Source: Pyropia yezoensis
Taxonomy: Eukaryota; Rhodophyta; Bangiophyceae; Bangiales; Bangiaceae
Assembly (NCBI GenBank): GCA_009829735.1
Contig: CM020619.1
Location: forward strand, 33,396,283-33,460,282
DNA: 64,000 bases
Reading direction: 5' to 3'
In this document: piece after piece, positions 21,232 through 31,386 of the stretch
Numbering within the stretch: the first letter of the stretch is position 1
How the letters are laid out: the number at the start of each line of letters is the position of its first letter
The notes under the pieces: generated by a model
Databases searched by the model: none
Seen by the model: only the letters and a program-made list of their open reading frames with translations
What the model was told of the DNA's origin: nothing
Position numbers and translations under genes: made by a program

Positions 21232-23601
21232 ATGTCGGACCCCCAGGTACGCGGGGGCGAGGACGACCTCCTGCCTGAAGAGGGGGAAGAGGTGATGGTG
21301 GACGACGTTCCCGTCTCCGCCACCGCCGCCGAGTGCTTCCTAGCGAGCTCGTCGGAGGACGAGGACGACCGGGTAACCGTTCGTGTGGCCCCGGACGGCG
21401 CGCCGGGCGGGTTGTGGTCCGTGTGTAGCGGCACGACGGCTCCGTCGGGTGGCGGACAACCGCGTGCAGCGGTGGCTTCTACCGCTTCTCCTCCGGCGGC
21501 CCGGATGGCTTCTGTCGCCGGTACCGGCGTGGCTCAACCTCAAGACGGTGTCGCCGGCGTGGCGGATGGTGGTGGCGGCACCCCGGCCAGCCCGGCGGGT
21601 AAAGACGGCGCGGGTGCCCGCCCGGGTGGTTCATCCGCGGCTGCGGGTGGCGGGTCTACCCCTGCTGCCCCCGAGGTGCCCCCGTCGGGCTCGGGTGGCG
21701 GCGTTGCTCTGCCCGCGGTGACGCGGGCGTCTGGCGGTCAAGGTGGGTCTACACCGATGGCAGTGGACTCCGGTAGTTACTCCGGGCGGGCGCCCGCCCT
21801 TCTTCTTCCTGGTCGGCCGCGTGCGACTCTGGTGCCGGCCCCTCTGCCGGTGGGGAATCCCCCGGCGTCCCCTATTCTTCCTGGTCCTGCCCGGGTTGCC
21901 CCGTTGGGTGGCGGCGTCGCCGTGGCGGCGGGTCAACCCACCATGTCGATGTCCGACTTGGTGGCTCGGGTTCGAGGCCTGACTGTACAAGAGTCAATGG
22001 AGTCCGATGGGCGGATGCGGGTGGACTTCCACCTGCCACATCCCCGCGGAGAGTTCTCCCGGCGCGTCAAGGTGGACCCGAGTTGGGAGCGGGAGTTGGT
22101 GCGGCTGGTCAACCAGCCGAACGCGGTCCGAGTGGAACACCATTGGATCCTGAGTCAGCCGGACGACCGGCATGCGCAGCTCTGGCGCACTCGGGTGGGA
22201 CGGGGTGAGGTCTACCTCGACCCCGCCTTCGGGGTATGCGACCTGATTGCCCCCGCGTTGCCGCGGGAGATTGACTACCCGGCTAGTGCTCGGGGGATTG
22301 CGGCGGCGGCGGAGCCGGTTGCGCTTGGGGAGACGGTGGGCAGTACCGGTCGGTATCCCGACTTTGACTTTTACCCTGGGGTATCCCCGTATCTGTCGTT
22401 GACGGCTCCCTACCCGCCTATGGCGGGGTTGAAGTCGGCGTCGAGCTGGCGACGTAACCATGGTGTCATGGCGGATGCGTTTCGCACGGATATAACGTGT
22501 GCGTTGCAGACCGGCAACGGTCGTGCTCCGGTATACACTCCCGTGCGCCCGCCGCTATGGCAGGAGGGGTGGGAACCCGCCCCTGCTTTCCGGTTTGACA
22601 CCGGCTCCTGTCTCCGATACTTCGGGAGTGTGTTGGCCTCCCGGCCGGTCCACCCGTTGCAGGGTACCTTCACCCTTGAGGTTACCCTCGGGCAGGCTTC
22701 ATCCTTCTTGCTGTCCGTCCGCCGGCAGGGTCGTCTGTTTCATCTTCCGACGGGTGTCCGTCGGCACATCGCGCAGTTGGGCGTGGACCTGATAGCTGCC
22801 AAGACCGGGTTGGCCCGGGAGTTCGAGGCCCTACTGGCTGTTCACGATGCCGTGAACTGGGCTGGGGTGTTGGCCCTTCCCCCGTACCGGGACCCGCAGG
22901 CTGGGGCTACCCCCTTGCCTCGTCACTCGTTGCGTATCAGGCGTACTCAGCCAGGTGAGCCTAGTTGCCATGGGTGGGCGTCCACCGAGGCCGTTCCTGA
23001 CCTGGGTATTCCCATGGTTATCCATGACCCTCTTCAGGTCCTTGCCCCGTGGTTCGGTAACCCGATGCCGGCGGCGGTTGGCCGTCGTCCCCGAGAGTGG
23101 GGCTCTGCGGGTGGGGAGCGTGAGGTGTCCCGTCGTCGGGCGGAGCCCCGCCGGGGTTACGGTGGAGCCCCTTCGGTAGGGTCCTACCGAGCCTCGTATC
23201 AGGTGCCACCGGCTCCGGTGGTAGCCGTGTCGGCTCCTCTGGCTCCTCTGGCTGCGCCAGTGTCCGCTCCCGCCCCTGTCATACAAGACGGGGGTCCCCG
23301 TGTCTGGTATGAGGGCGTTGACGCCCTTGTTTCCCGCGCAATGCGGGAGGGTCTCTCTGTTAGCTGGGGGGATATCCCCCCAGGTGCTGCGCTAGTTGGG
23401 TCAGCGCGTTGCTTCGGTGGCGTGCTGGACCGCCTCCAGAAAGCTCTGGAGGACGTGGAGGCTGGCCGCAGCACCCTCGTCCAGCTATGCACCGAGGTAA
23501 CTCGGGTGATTGACCGTCGTGAGATTGCCGACCGGTGGAGCACGGAGGTATACGCGCTTACGCGTGAGTGGCCTCCCTCGGGCAGTGGGTCTACCCACTG
23601 A
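21232..23601 (+). CDS. Antisense ORF (aORF) of family 1 copy 3, intact, 789 aa, unknown function
   Basis: Full-length protein encoded opposite gag-pol, between pol and the 3' LTR. Residues 1-55 are acidic (runs of E and D). Residues 60-235 are Gly/Ala/Pro/Ser-rich and look disordered. The core at about 238-550 starts with MSMSDLVARVRGLTVQES and holds SPYLSL (385), SSWRRNH (404), CLRYFGSVLA (460) and RRQGRLFHLP (497). A second Pro/Ala-rich linker follows, then a helical block at about 670-780. The core motifs recur with similar spacing in the family 2 antisense ORF. The start is supported by the same ATG context in copy 4. I see no catalytic motif, signal peptide or membrane segment. A regulatory, particle or targeting role is possible but not shown. 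Confidence 0.85.
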   Translation: MSDPQVRGGEDDLLPEEGEEVMVDDVPVSATAAECFLASSSEDEDDRVTVRVAPDGAPGGLWSVCSGTTAPSGGGQPRAAVASTASPPAARMASVAGTGVAQPQDGVAGVADGGGGTPASPAGKDGAGARPGGSSAAAGGGSTPAAPEVPPSGSGGGVALPAVTRASGGQGGSTPMAVDSGSYSGRAPALLLPGRPRATLVPAPLPVGNPPASPILPGPARVAPLGGGVAVAAGQPTMSMSDLVARVRGLTVQESMESDGRMRVDFHLPHPRGEFSRRVKVDPSWERELVRLVNQPNAVRVEHHWILSQPDDRHAQLWRTRVGRGEVYLDPAFGVCDLIAPALPREIDYPASARGIAAAAEPVALGETVGSTGRYPDFDFYPGVSPYLSLTAPYPPMAGLKSASSWRRNHGVMADAFRTDITCALQTGNGRAPVYTPVRPPLWQEGWEPAPAFRFDTGSCLRYFGSVLASRPVHPLQGTFTLEVTLGQASSFLLSVRRQGRLFHLPTGVRRHIAQLGVDLIAAKTGLAREFEALLAVHDAVNWAGVLALPPYRDPQAGATPLPRHSLRIRRTQPGEPSCHGWASTEAVPDLGIPMVIHDPLQVLAPWFGNPMPAAVGRRPREWGSAGGEREVSRRRAEPRRGYGGAPSVGSYRASYQVPPAPVVAVSAPLAPLAAPVSAPAPVIQDGGPRVWYEGVDALVSRAMREGLSVSWGDIPPGAALVGSARCFGGVLDRLQKALEDVEAGRSTLVQLCTEVTRVIDRREIADRWSTEVYALTREWPPSGSGSTH

Positions 23602-24079
23602 GGAGCGCTATTGTTAGTGCGGGAGAGGGCCCCGGTGACCCTTATGGTGGCCGGGTAGTAGTGAGTATAAACTCATCCCCTTTGGGGGCATTGCTTGCCT
23701 CTGTTTGCTGCCCTGGGGAGTACCCCTTCTGGCTCAGTGGTGCCTTGCCTCCCGCCCAACTTCTTCCGGTTGGTTCATGCTTGGGGAGGTCATCCTCCCT
23801 CACTTTGTGTCTTGGCTAGGGGAGGTCATCCTCCCGTGTAAGCTCACTAGTTACTTCGATATTATCGAAGTTAGCCTTTACCTTTAAGTTAACTTATTAA
23901 GGTTCAGGTTTTACTTAGTTACCTAACCTTGACTCTACTTAGTTGCCTAAGCTTGGTTCGACTTAGAAACCTAAGTCTGATTTGACTTAGAAACCTAAGT
24001 CTGCCGTAACCATGTCACACCCTACTTAGTAGGTATAAGCCTCACCCCCCAACAGCCGAAGTCGGTGTCGGTTGGGTTG
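23602..24079. other. Hairpin-rich spacer between convergent aORF and pol (copy 3)
   Basis: Clearest example of the spacer. Perfect inverted repeats: GGGAGG-TCAT-CCTCCC at about 23784-23799 and again at about 23820-23835, CTTCGAT-ATT-ATCGAAG at 23854-23870, and GACTTAG-AAAC-CTAAGTC at 23960-23977 and 23984-24001. Looser ACTTAG..CCTAAG variants lie between them. No gene is seen. Confidence 0.75.
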
Positions 24080-27000
24080 TTACAGTAGGCGTCGTCGCCT
24101 CATGTAAGGCATGAGGAGTTGGCGGGGTATATTCGCCGCCTGTTCCCAGGTGAGTGAGTCGTATCCGACCCACATTACCTTGACGTACCAGGGTCCTGGT
24201 AAGTTCGGGTCGGTGTGTCCGACCACGCTCTCTACTTGGTATGGAATCCCATCCGGTCCCACCGGTTCATCTGACCGGTGGGTTGTAAGAGCTTCATGTA
24301 GCAACCCAGTGTAGCAATATGGTTGTCCGTATTGTGACCCTAATATCAGGGGGGCTACTTCTAATCCTTAACTTTAATTTGAGAGTCCGAGCTGGTCACG
24401 GTATCTATAAGTTACGTATGACCAGAGGGACTTGCATCTTGGGGTGGAGGGTAGTTAGTAGTGTCTCCGAGGGTTTATAACGAGGGGGCCGGTGGCGAAT
24501 CCACCGCCGGCCAAAGTAGAACAACAAACCCCTCCCATTTGGGCTCCCATCTTGGTCCCGTGGCTTGCGCTCCAAGGACAGCAACCTTGGCCTCCCGGTG
24601 ACGTTGGTGCCGATCCCCCTTGGTGAGTGTTCCCTGAGAGTGGACGTGCGACGGATTCCTATTGTGCTACACCCAGCCGGTACCGGCTGAGGCTGTTCCG
24701 GCTTCGGAGCAGGTGTGACATCATTCACACTGATGCGTTGGATCTCCGTATCGGAGTGTAAGATAACAGAGTGGTCATCTCTGTGGAGGATCTGGTACGG
24801 TCCCTTGACCGGTTGCATGAGCTTGTTCCCCCGGAACTTTTGGTGTCTGATGTAGACCCAGTCACCTGTCATCAGGGTTGCGTTGCGCACCCGTAACCGG
24901 GCGTCGAAGTTCTTCTTGTATCGAAGTTGTTTTCTGTCAAGGGCACCCTTGAGCGTAGGAATCATCCACGATAGCTTGGCCAACCAAGCTAGGTGGATAC
25001 GTTCGGCCGGTCGGCCTTTCGGTGTATCATACCGAGTGCACCTGCCTGGTGGCAGCGTCAGGTTACCGACGCCTAGTGGCATGACCCACTCCAGCGGAGC
25101 GATGTTCGTGCTCCGATGCGGCCTGGCATTGTATGCCAGGGTGAGTACGGACAGAAGCCTGTCCCAAGTGTTCGTGTGCTCTCCCACGTAGCACTGTAGC
25201 ATCTTGACGATGGTGCGGTTGAACCGCTCCACCTGCCCGTTGGTTTGCGGGTGGTAGTCGGATGCCCGACGTGGTTCGATACCGAACATGCCCAGGACCT
25301 TAGTGCAGAATGCTGACGTAAGGTTTGCTCCGTTGTCGGAGAGGAGTTGCTTCATGACTCCGTATGCACTGATCCAGTGGTCAACCACTGCGTTTATGAT
25401 GGTGTATGCCGTATCATTCGGGATGGCTGCCGCTCGTGACAGCTTAGTGAAGCGGTCAGACATGACCAGGATGTACCTGTTTCCTTCTTCCGTTACCGGA
25501 AGTGGCCCGAGTATGTCGATAGCGACTTGCTCGTTGGGCCCATCGGGTGGGAATAGCTTCATGGCAGACGCCTGCCTATGTAGACTCATGCGGTTACGCG
25601 CACAGGGGTGGCATCCCCTTACGTGGTCGACCACGTCAACGGCCATTGCTGTCCAGTAGAAGAACCTTCGCATTGCTGCGAACATACGTGAACCCCCCGG
25701 GTGTCCGGCTGTAGGGTTCTCGTGTTCTCGTTCCATGACGGCTTGCCGTAAGGACACGGGAACCACGACTTGATGTCGTCCATCGGCGGGTGCCCGCCGG
25801 TATATGAGTCCGTCGTCATTCTCCGAGAAGATGCCGGCCGTGCCGACCAGGAGGTTAGCGCGATGGCGTCTACAGTCGTCGTCATTGGCTTGTGCCTCGC
25901 GGAAGTCCGCGAGGGTCAATGGGCATGCTCGGTGTGCCATGGTATGGTCAACCATACCTTGGGTAGCGTTACCCACCATGCAGACCGGTACCACCGGGAT
26001 GTCCTCGTCCACCGGGCGGGTATCCCCGCTCGGGGTGTCGAGTCGAGACAATGCGTCTCCGAGATGGTGGGTTGACCCAGCCTTATACACGGTACGGTAG
26101 TCGGCCATCTTTAGCCTCCATCGGGCTAGCCTCCCATGGCTATCGGAATCCTTGTCACCAAGGTTGAGAAGCCATCGTAGGGGTTCGTGGTCGGACCTCA
26201 CGATGAACCTGGAGCCCTCCAGGTATGGACGGAGCAGTTGCACTGCCCATATAACTCCGAGGCACTCACGCTCGGTGGCACTATAGTTCCGCTCAGCCGG
26301 GTTGAGTGTCCGGCTGAAGTATCCTACCGGACGTAGGTCCGGGATAACGTTATCGGTACCGATCAACGTCTCCCCCTGTAGCAGGGTGCATCCCACTTGG
26401 GTATCGCACGCATCGACATCGATGACGAAGGTACCCCGTCTGTGCGGTAACGCAAGGACGGGTGGGGATAGTAGGGCTCGCTTCAGCGACTCGAATGCCT
26501 CCTCTTCGCTAGGCGAAGGGGGTTGGAGTACCTTGGGCAGGGTACTGCTCGTAAGAACCGTTAGCGGTTTAGCTATCCGAGCGAAGTCCTTGACGAACCG
26601 TCGGTATACATTGCACATTCCCAGGAAGCTCTTGAGCTGCGTCTGGGTGTTAGGGAACCGGGCATCCCGGAGTGCCCGGGTATTGGCTTCGAGTACCCCT
26701 AGTTTACCAGGGGTTATCTGGTGGCCCAGATACTCGACCGTCTGTTGGAAGAAGGCGCACTTCTTCAGACGCAGGGTTACCCCGGCGTTCCTCAAGAGGG
26801 TGAGTACCTCGTCAACATGTTGCACATGGTCATCCATGTTACGCGAGAAGACGATGACGTCATCGAGGTACACTAGGCAGTTACGCCACTTCACCCCCGA
26901 CAGTATAATGTCGATAGCCCGCTGGAATGTAGCGGGGGCGTTGGACAATCCGAAGGGCATCCTTAGGAACTCGTACACTCCACTGTGACAGACGAATGCC

Positions 27001-28607
27001 GTCATGGGGATATCCTCGTCCGCCACCGGGATCTGCCAGTATCCGGCATTGCAGTCGATGGTGGTAAACACCATAGCTTCCCCCAGGGAGTCGATGCATT
27101 CATCCATCCTTGGTAAAGGGTATGAGTCTTTCTTGGTAACCAAGTTGAGGCGTCGATAATCGATGCAAAACCGAGGGGTTTGATCCTTCTTCGGCAAAAT
27201 AACGACTGGGGCACCCCATTCCGACATCGAAGGTCGGATCACCTTAGCTTCACTCATCCTCTTCACTTCTCCATCAACGATCTCTCGTTGCATAGGTCCC
27301 GCTCGGTGCGGTTGTGACCGGGCGGGGCGTGCGCCTGGTACCAGGTCAATACGATGTTGGGTTGCCCCAATGGTACCCAGGGCTCCGCCTGTCCACATGA
27401 CGTCATGCTTTCTTAACATCCGTCGTACCCCTTCGGCTACGGAAGGGGGAAGGTGGTCGAGGTCAGCCTCGACCAGTGCCTTCAATGCTTCTTGGTCCTT
27501 CGGCGGAATATACGCCGGTAATGATGGTCGACTAGGCTTCCCGTCATCGGGTTGCTGTCGCTTGGTGGTCTCGGCGACCGTCAGCACCTCAAGTGGGTCC
27601 ACTTGACCTTCCTTGTCGGGAGTAAGGGTATCTCCTTCGTAGAGCTCGGCAATCCCGAGGATAGTTCCCTTCGGGAGGGTGACTGCCTTACGGCGATAGT
27701 TCGCCATCACTAGGAGGGACGACCCTCCTGATGGGAGGTCTATGAGACCGTTGGCCATGGTCAACCCATGGCGCTTGTACGTCCGCAAGTTGGACTTGAC
27801 TCTGCGGATGCCTGCGAGGTCACAGTTAACCGGGAGGACTGTCTCCGACAACGGCTCAAAGCGAGTTCGCTTGGCCAACCGAAGTGTCTTCGGCTCGACA
27901 CTTGCGTACACCTCAGCCACGTTAACGTGGCTCCCTTGTAGCGTCAGGTCCCTGACGATAGCCGTGTGTCCTCGCTTCGTCCCGTCGGCTTCTTGAAGCT
28001 CAACGGTCCTCCGGCCTGGCCGGATGGCATCAACGTGAACGTTGATGAAGGTGCACCCCAGTATGCAGGGCACCGATAGGGTCTCACACACCAGGAAGTC
28101 GACTTCCGTGGTGAGTTCCCCGATGGTAACCCGCAGCGACATCGCTGCGGTCGTACGAATGAGGCGACCATTCGCGTCCTTGATGGTGGGTCCCCGAGTC
28201 ACTCTGACTTGCGGAAGCCACTTGTCCGGGAGGGTATCCTTTCGGATAAGGTTGGGTCCAGCCCCTGTATCCCGTACAGGGTAGTACGATCGTGTCGACT
28301 GGGGGTGAACCCCCAGTGTGGCTGATACCTTGAAGTTCTCCAAGGTGAACAGCACGTGGCCTACACCGATATCCGGTGTAGCTCGGGCATCCTGAACAGG
28401 GCCCTTGTCTGGTTCCATGTGACGGGGCTTCCCGTCCTCTCCTCCCAACCTTGGAGGTTGGTCATCAATCCCCTGACGCCGTGTCGTCGGGGCCGGAAGG
28501 TGTACCCGGGGGTTGATGCGGCGTCGGCTCAACCGCGCTCTCCGTGGGGCTTTCCCCGCGGTACTCCGGGGTGGCTTGCTTGGGTAACCCCAGCGCCCCC
28601 CGGTCAT
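24080..28607 (-). pseudogene. pol: pol polyprotein of family 1 copy 3, split by a solo LTR
   Basis: Open from the ATG at 28607 through protease (DTGA), reverse transcriptase (YLDD), RNase H and integrase, with all catalytic residues present. The solo LTR at 24310-24671 interrupts it after the QPVPAG motif. The frame then reads into the LTR and stops at 24405, giving a protein with about 90 LTR-derived residues in place of the chromodomain. The chromodomain block resumes beyond the LTR at 24309-24080 with its TGG Trp intact and ends at the usual TAA. Upstream of the ATG the frame is also open to 28910 through the gag tail. Copy 3 lacks the two codons H and D of the KMAEHDYRTV motif, like copy 4. 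Confidence 0.92.
24310..24671 (+). repeat. Solo family 1 LTR in pol of copy 3
   Basis: 362-bp LTR in the orientation opposite to its host element, bounded by a perfect 5-bp duplication CCCAG (24305-24309 and 24672-24676). No internal region is attached. It probably arose by recombination between the two LTRs of a full insertion. It is nearly identical to the LTR at 9822. Confidence 0.95.
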
Positions 28608-28615
28608 CCTTCCTC

Positions 28616-30804
28616 TTACTCGTTTCCCGCCCTTGGTAGGGTGCTGTCCGCCGGGACATCCGGCTGCAAGGTGCCTCCTCGACGGCCAGTACTCCACCTG
28701 GAGCTGGCTGCCTACCCGGTGCGGGTCCGGGTGCTCTGGCGGGATACCCCCCGGTGGATGCCTTGCGGTGCGCCGCTGCCCGCCGAGACTCCTCGGGGAT
28801 GAGTGGGCAGGAAGACACCCAGTGCTGGGGATCCCCACACAACATACACCCGGACGTGCCGGTCCCCCCTTGAGTTCGCATCGGGGTAGCCCCGTAGCTG
28901 CGGTTGCCACCCTCGGGTGCTCTAGTGCCTGCTCCCTGGCAGGCCTTGGGTCCTTGGGTCAACCGGAACATGGACTCCCCCAACCGGTTGGGTCGGCCCG
29001 CAATCTGCGGAGGTGCCTCCGTACGTACTGCCCATGTAGGCAGGGGCTGGTGGGGGTTACCCGTAACCGGGGCATACCCCGTAGTCCGCACATACGGGAC
29101 GCGCCGTCCCGCTCCCTCGTTGACCTGGAACTGGGTCCCAGCCGGGGCGATGTACGCTACCGTACCGTGCTAATCAATCACCGGCGTCGCCGGTAGCAAC
29201 AGGTGGCCCTGTTGGTCAACTAGAGGTTCATCCTCACCAATAGGGGTATGTTCGGTCGCCACCAGTACTGGTGCGGCCTTACGTTCCACCTTCTCTGGCC
29301 TCGGTACCGGGGTAAGACTGGGCTTGCCTCCCTCACCCTTGGGCTTCGGGGCCAAGGCACACTCCGGGTGTAGAACCCGGTAGGCGTCCCCTAGGGACTT
29401 GCACATATGCATCAGTCGACTGAAGTTCGTCCGTGCCGTGTTGGCGCCTCGTGCGGATATCCGCACGTAGTTGGGCACTCCTGTGAACAGGATGGCCCGT
29501 AGCTTCCCTTCTCCGAGGAGCTTCCCCAGCTCGTAGTCGAGCTCTTGAATCCGTCGTCCGAACATCTCCTCATCCTCCCAGGACTGGGCGGTGGCAGTGC
29601 GAAGGGCCCGATAGTGGTCCTCGCACTTGTCCTCACTGAGGTAGCTGCTCAGCAGCTCCTTCAATATCCCACGGTAATCCATGGGGGTGGCCGCGACCCT
29701 CATTCCCGGCATCGGGGATGCCTGGCGAAGAATGCCTCGCACCCGTTCATCAACAAAGAACGGGAGGATCTCCAGGGCCAGCCCCTCGTTAACGAGCGCC
29801 TTGTCTGCGGCTGCCTTGAAGCTAGTCAAGAAGCCGATGACTGCCAACGGGCGTCCGTTCGGCCCCCCGAACATAGGGACTCCCTTCATAAGGGTCTGCA
29901 TAGAGCGGATCGCCCGATGCGACGTATTACGCATCGATTCCGATACGGTGGTAGAGCGGTCCTCCAAACGATAACGTTCGGGAGTCAGTACCGACCTGAA
30001 GACTTCGTTGACGATCTCCGTGTCAGCGTCCTGGATATCCAGTCGCTTAGCCAGTTGATGAGCAAACTCATCGGACTCCATCCGCTTCAGTAGGCTCGCA
30101 GCTGCCTGCGCGGTCATAGCTTCCACCACTGAAGATGGTACTTCAGGCGTCGGCACCTCGGGAACCCGAGTTGCCTGGCCTCCTTCGTCGTGGGGGTACT
30201 GTGAGAGGGTACCCCCTCCCCCAATAACCGACTCTCCACCGGCGTAAGTATCCGCCGGGTCGTGTCCGCGGAGTCCGCTTCGGGTGCTCCGAGCGTATCG
30301 CTCCGTGTGGCTACGTTCCAACTCAGCCGACGAGTCGGATCCATACCCCATTGTGTCCGGGGGTTGTCCAGGAGTAGCAACACCGGGGTTGACCCTGGTG
30401 GACTCCGAAAGTAGTCCGGCCGGTTCGAACCGTACCGGTGTGGGAGGAACACGACGGGGTCCCGTCGTGTGGCGTGTTGACATCAACACTGCCATCGCGT
30501 CCTCCGTCCGATCTTGACGGGCGTCGAGCCCGGAAAACCGGGCCTCGATGTGGGCCAGTGATGCCATCAGGGAATCCCCTGGTGAAGGAGGCGGCGGAGT
30601 GAGGTCGGTCGATGACAGTTGAGGCGGACCCCCGCCTCCTGCCGTCCGAGCCGTGCCAAACGTCGATCCGGCACCGGAAAGCATTGGCGTCTCAATGTTG
30701 TCGATCGGGTTCCCGATCCCAGTTCCCGTAGTCACCTCCGGGGTCGGCGTCGACGCCGATCTGTCATCTTGAACAATCCCCGTCTCTTGGATAGACATAG
30801 TCAC
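28616..30804 (-). pseudogene. gag: gag of family 1 copy 3 (in-frame TAG, late frameshift)
   Basis: Matches the intact gag of copy 2 from the ATG at 30804. A TAG at about 29170 replaces a GAA (VIDEHG becomes VID-stop-HG), leaving 544 residues with the capsid region but no knuckle. Downstream the same frame stays open through the CCHC knuckle. A one-base deletion near 28668 then shifts it so that it runs on to 28465. The same TAG is present in copy 4, so it predates the insertion of at least one of them. Confidence 0.9.
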
Positions 30805-31023
30805 AATCAGTCAACCGACGTAACAATCACCACGAATAAGAGAGCGAGGGGGTAGATTGAGGAGAGTAACAGTAGATCACAGTCACAGGTAAAAACTCAA
30901 CACAATCAATCAGGTCGCAACACCACGAGTACAAAAAAAGGACCGGATCCCTATCCGTGTGCCAGGGCCGAAGACGGCGTCACCACAAGGGTGACGGAAT
31001 CCCGTCCCCTGCTGCTCCACCAA
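30805..31023 (-). other. 5' leader and primer-binding site, copy 3
   Basis: Leader with the primer-binding site as complement of 31005-31022, one base from the LTR. Confidence 0.8.
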
Positions 31024-31386
31024 TGTAGCACAATAGGGATCCGTCGCACGTCCACTCTCAGGGAACACTCACCAAGGGGGATCGGCACCAACGTCACCGG
31101 GAGGCCAAGGTTGCTGTCCTTGGAGCGCAAGCCACGGGACCAAGATGGGAGCCCAAATGGGAGGGGTTTGTTGTTCTACCTTGGCCGGCGGTGGATTCGC
31201 CGCCGGCCCCCACGTTATAAACCCTCGGAGACACTACTAACTACCCTCCACCCCAAGATGCAAGTCCCTCTGGTCATACGTAAGTTATAGACACCGTGAC
31301 CAGTACGAACTATCAAATTGGAAGTTAAGGGTTAGAAGTAGCCCCCCTAATATTAGGGTTACAATACGGCCAACCATATTGCTACA
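31024..31386 (-). repeat. 5' LTR of family 1 copy 3
   Basis: 363-bp LTR with TGTAGCA...TGCTACA ends. Its first 110 bases match the 5' LTR of copy 4 except for one G. The outer flank is ataag. Confidence 0.95.

Larger units (their letters stand above)
20277..31386 (-). mobile_element. Family 1 chromovirus, copy 3 (right unit of the tandem array, interrupted by a solo LTR)
   Basis: Minus-strand element of 11.1 kb including a 362-bp solo LTR and its 5-bp duplication. The 5' LTR is 31386-31024. Gag has an in-frame TAG shared with copy 4 and a late one-base deletion. Pol is open from its start through all catalytic domains until the solo LTR. The antisense ORF is intact. The right flank is family 3 gag sequence. 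Confidence 0.93.

Noticed and set aside
23960-24001. CRISPR-like short direct repeats
   Set aside because: The repeats are palindromic hairpins with no unique spacers, in a eukaryotic element.
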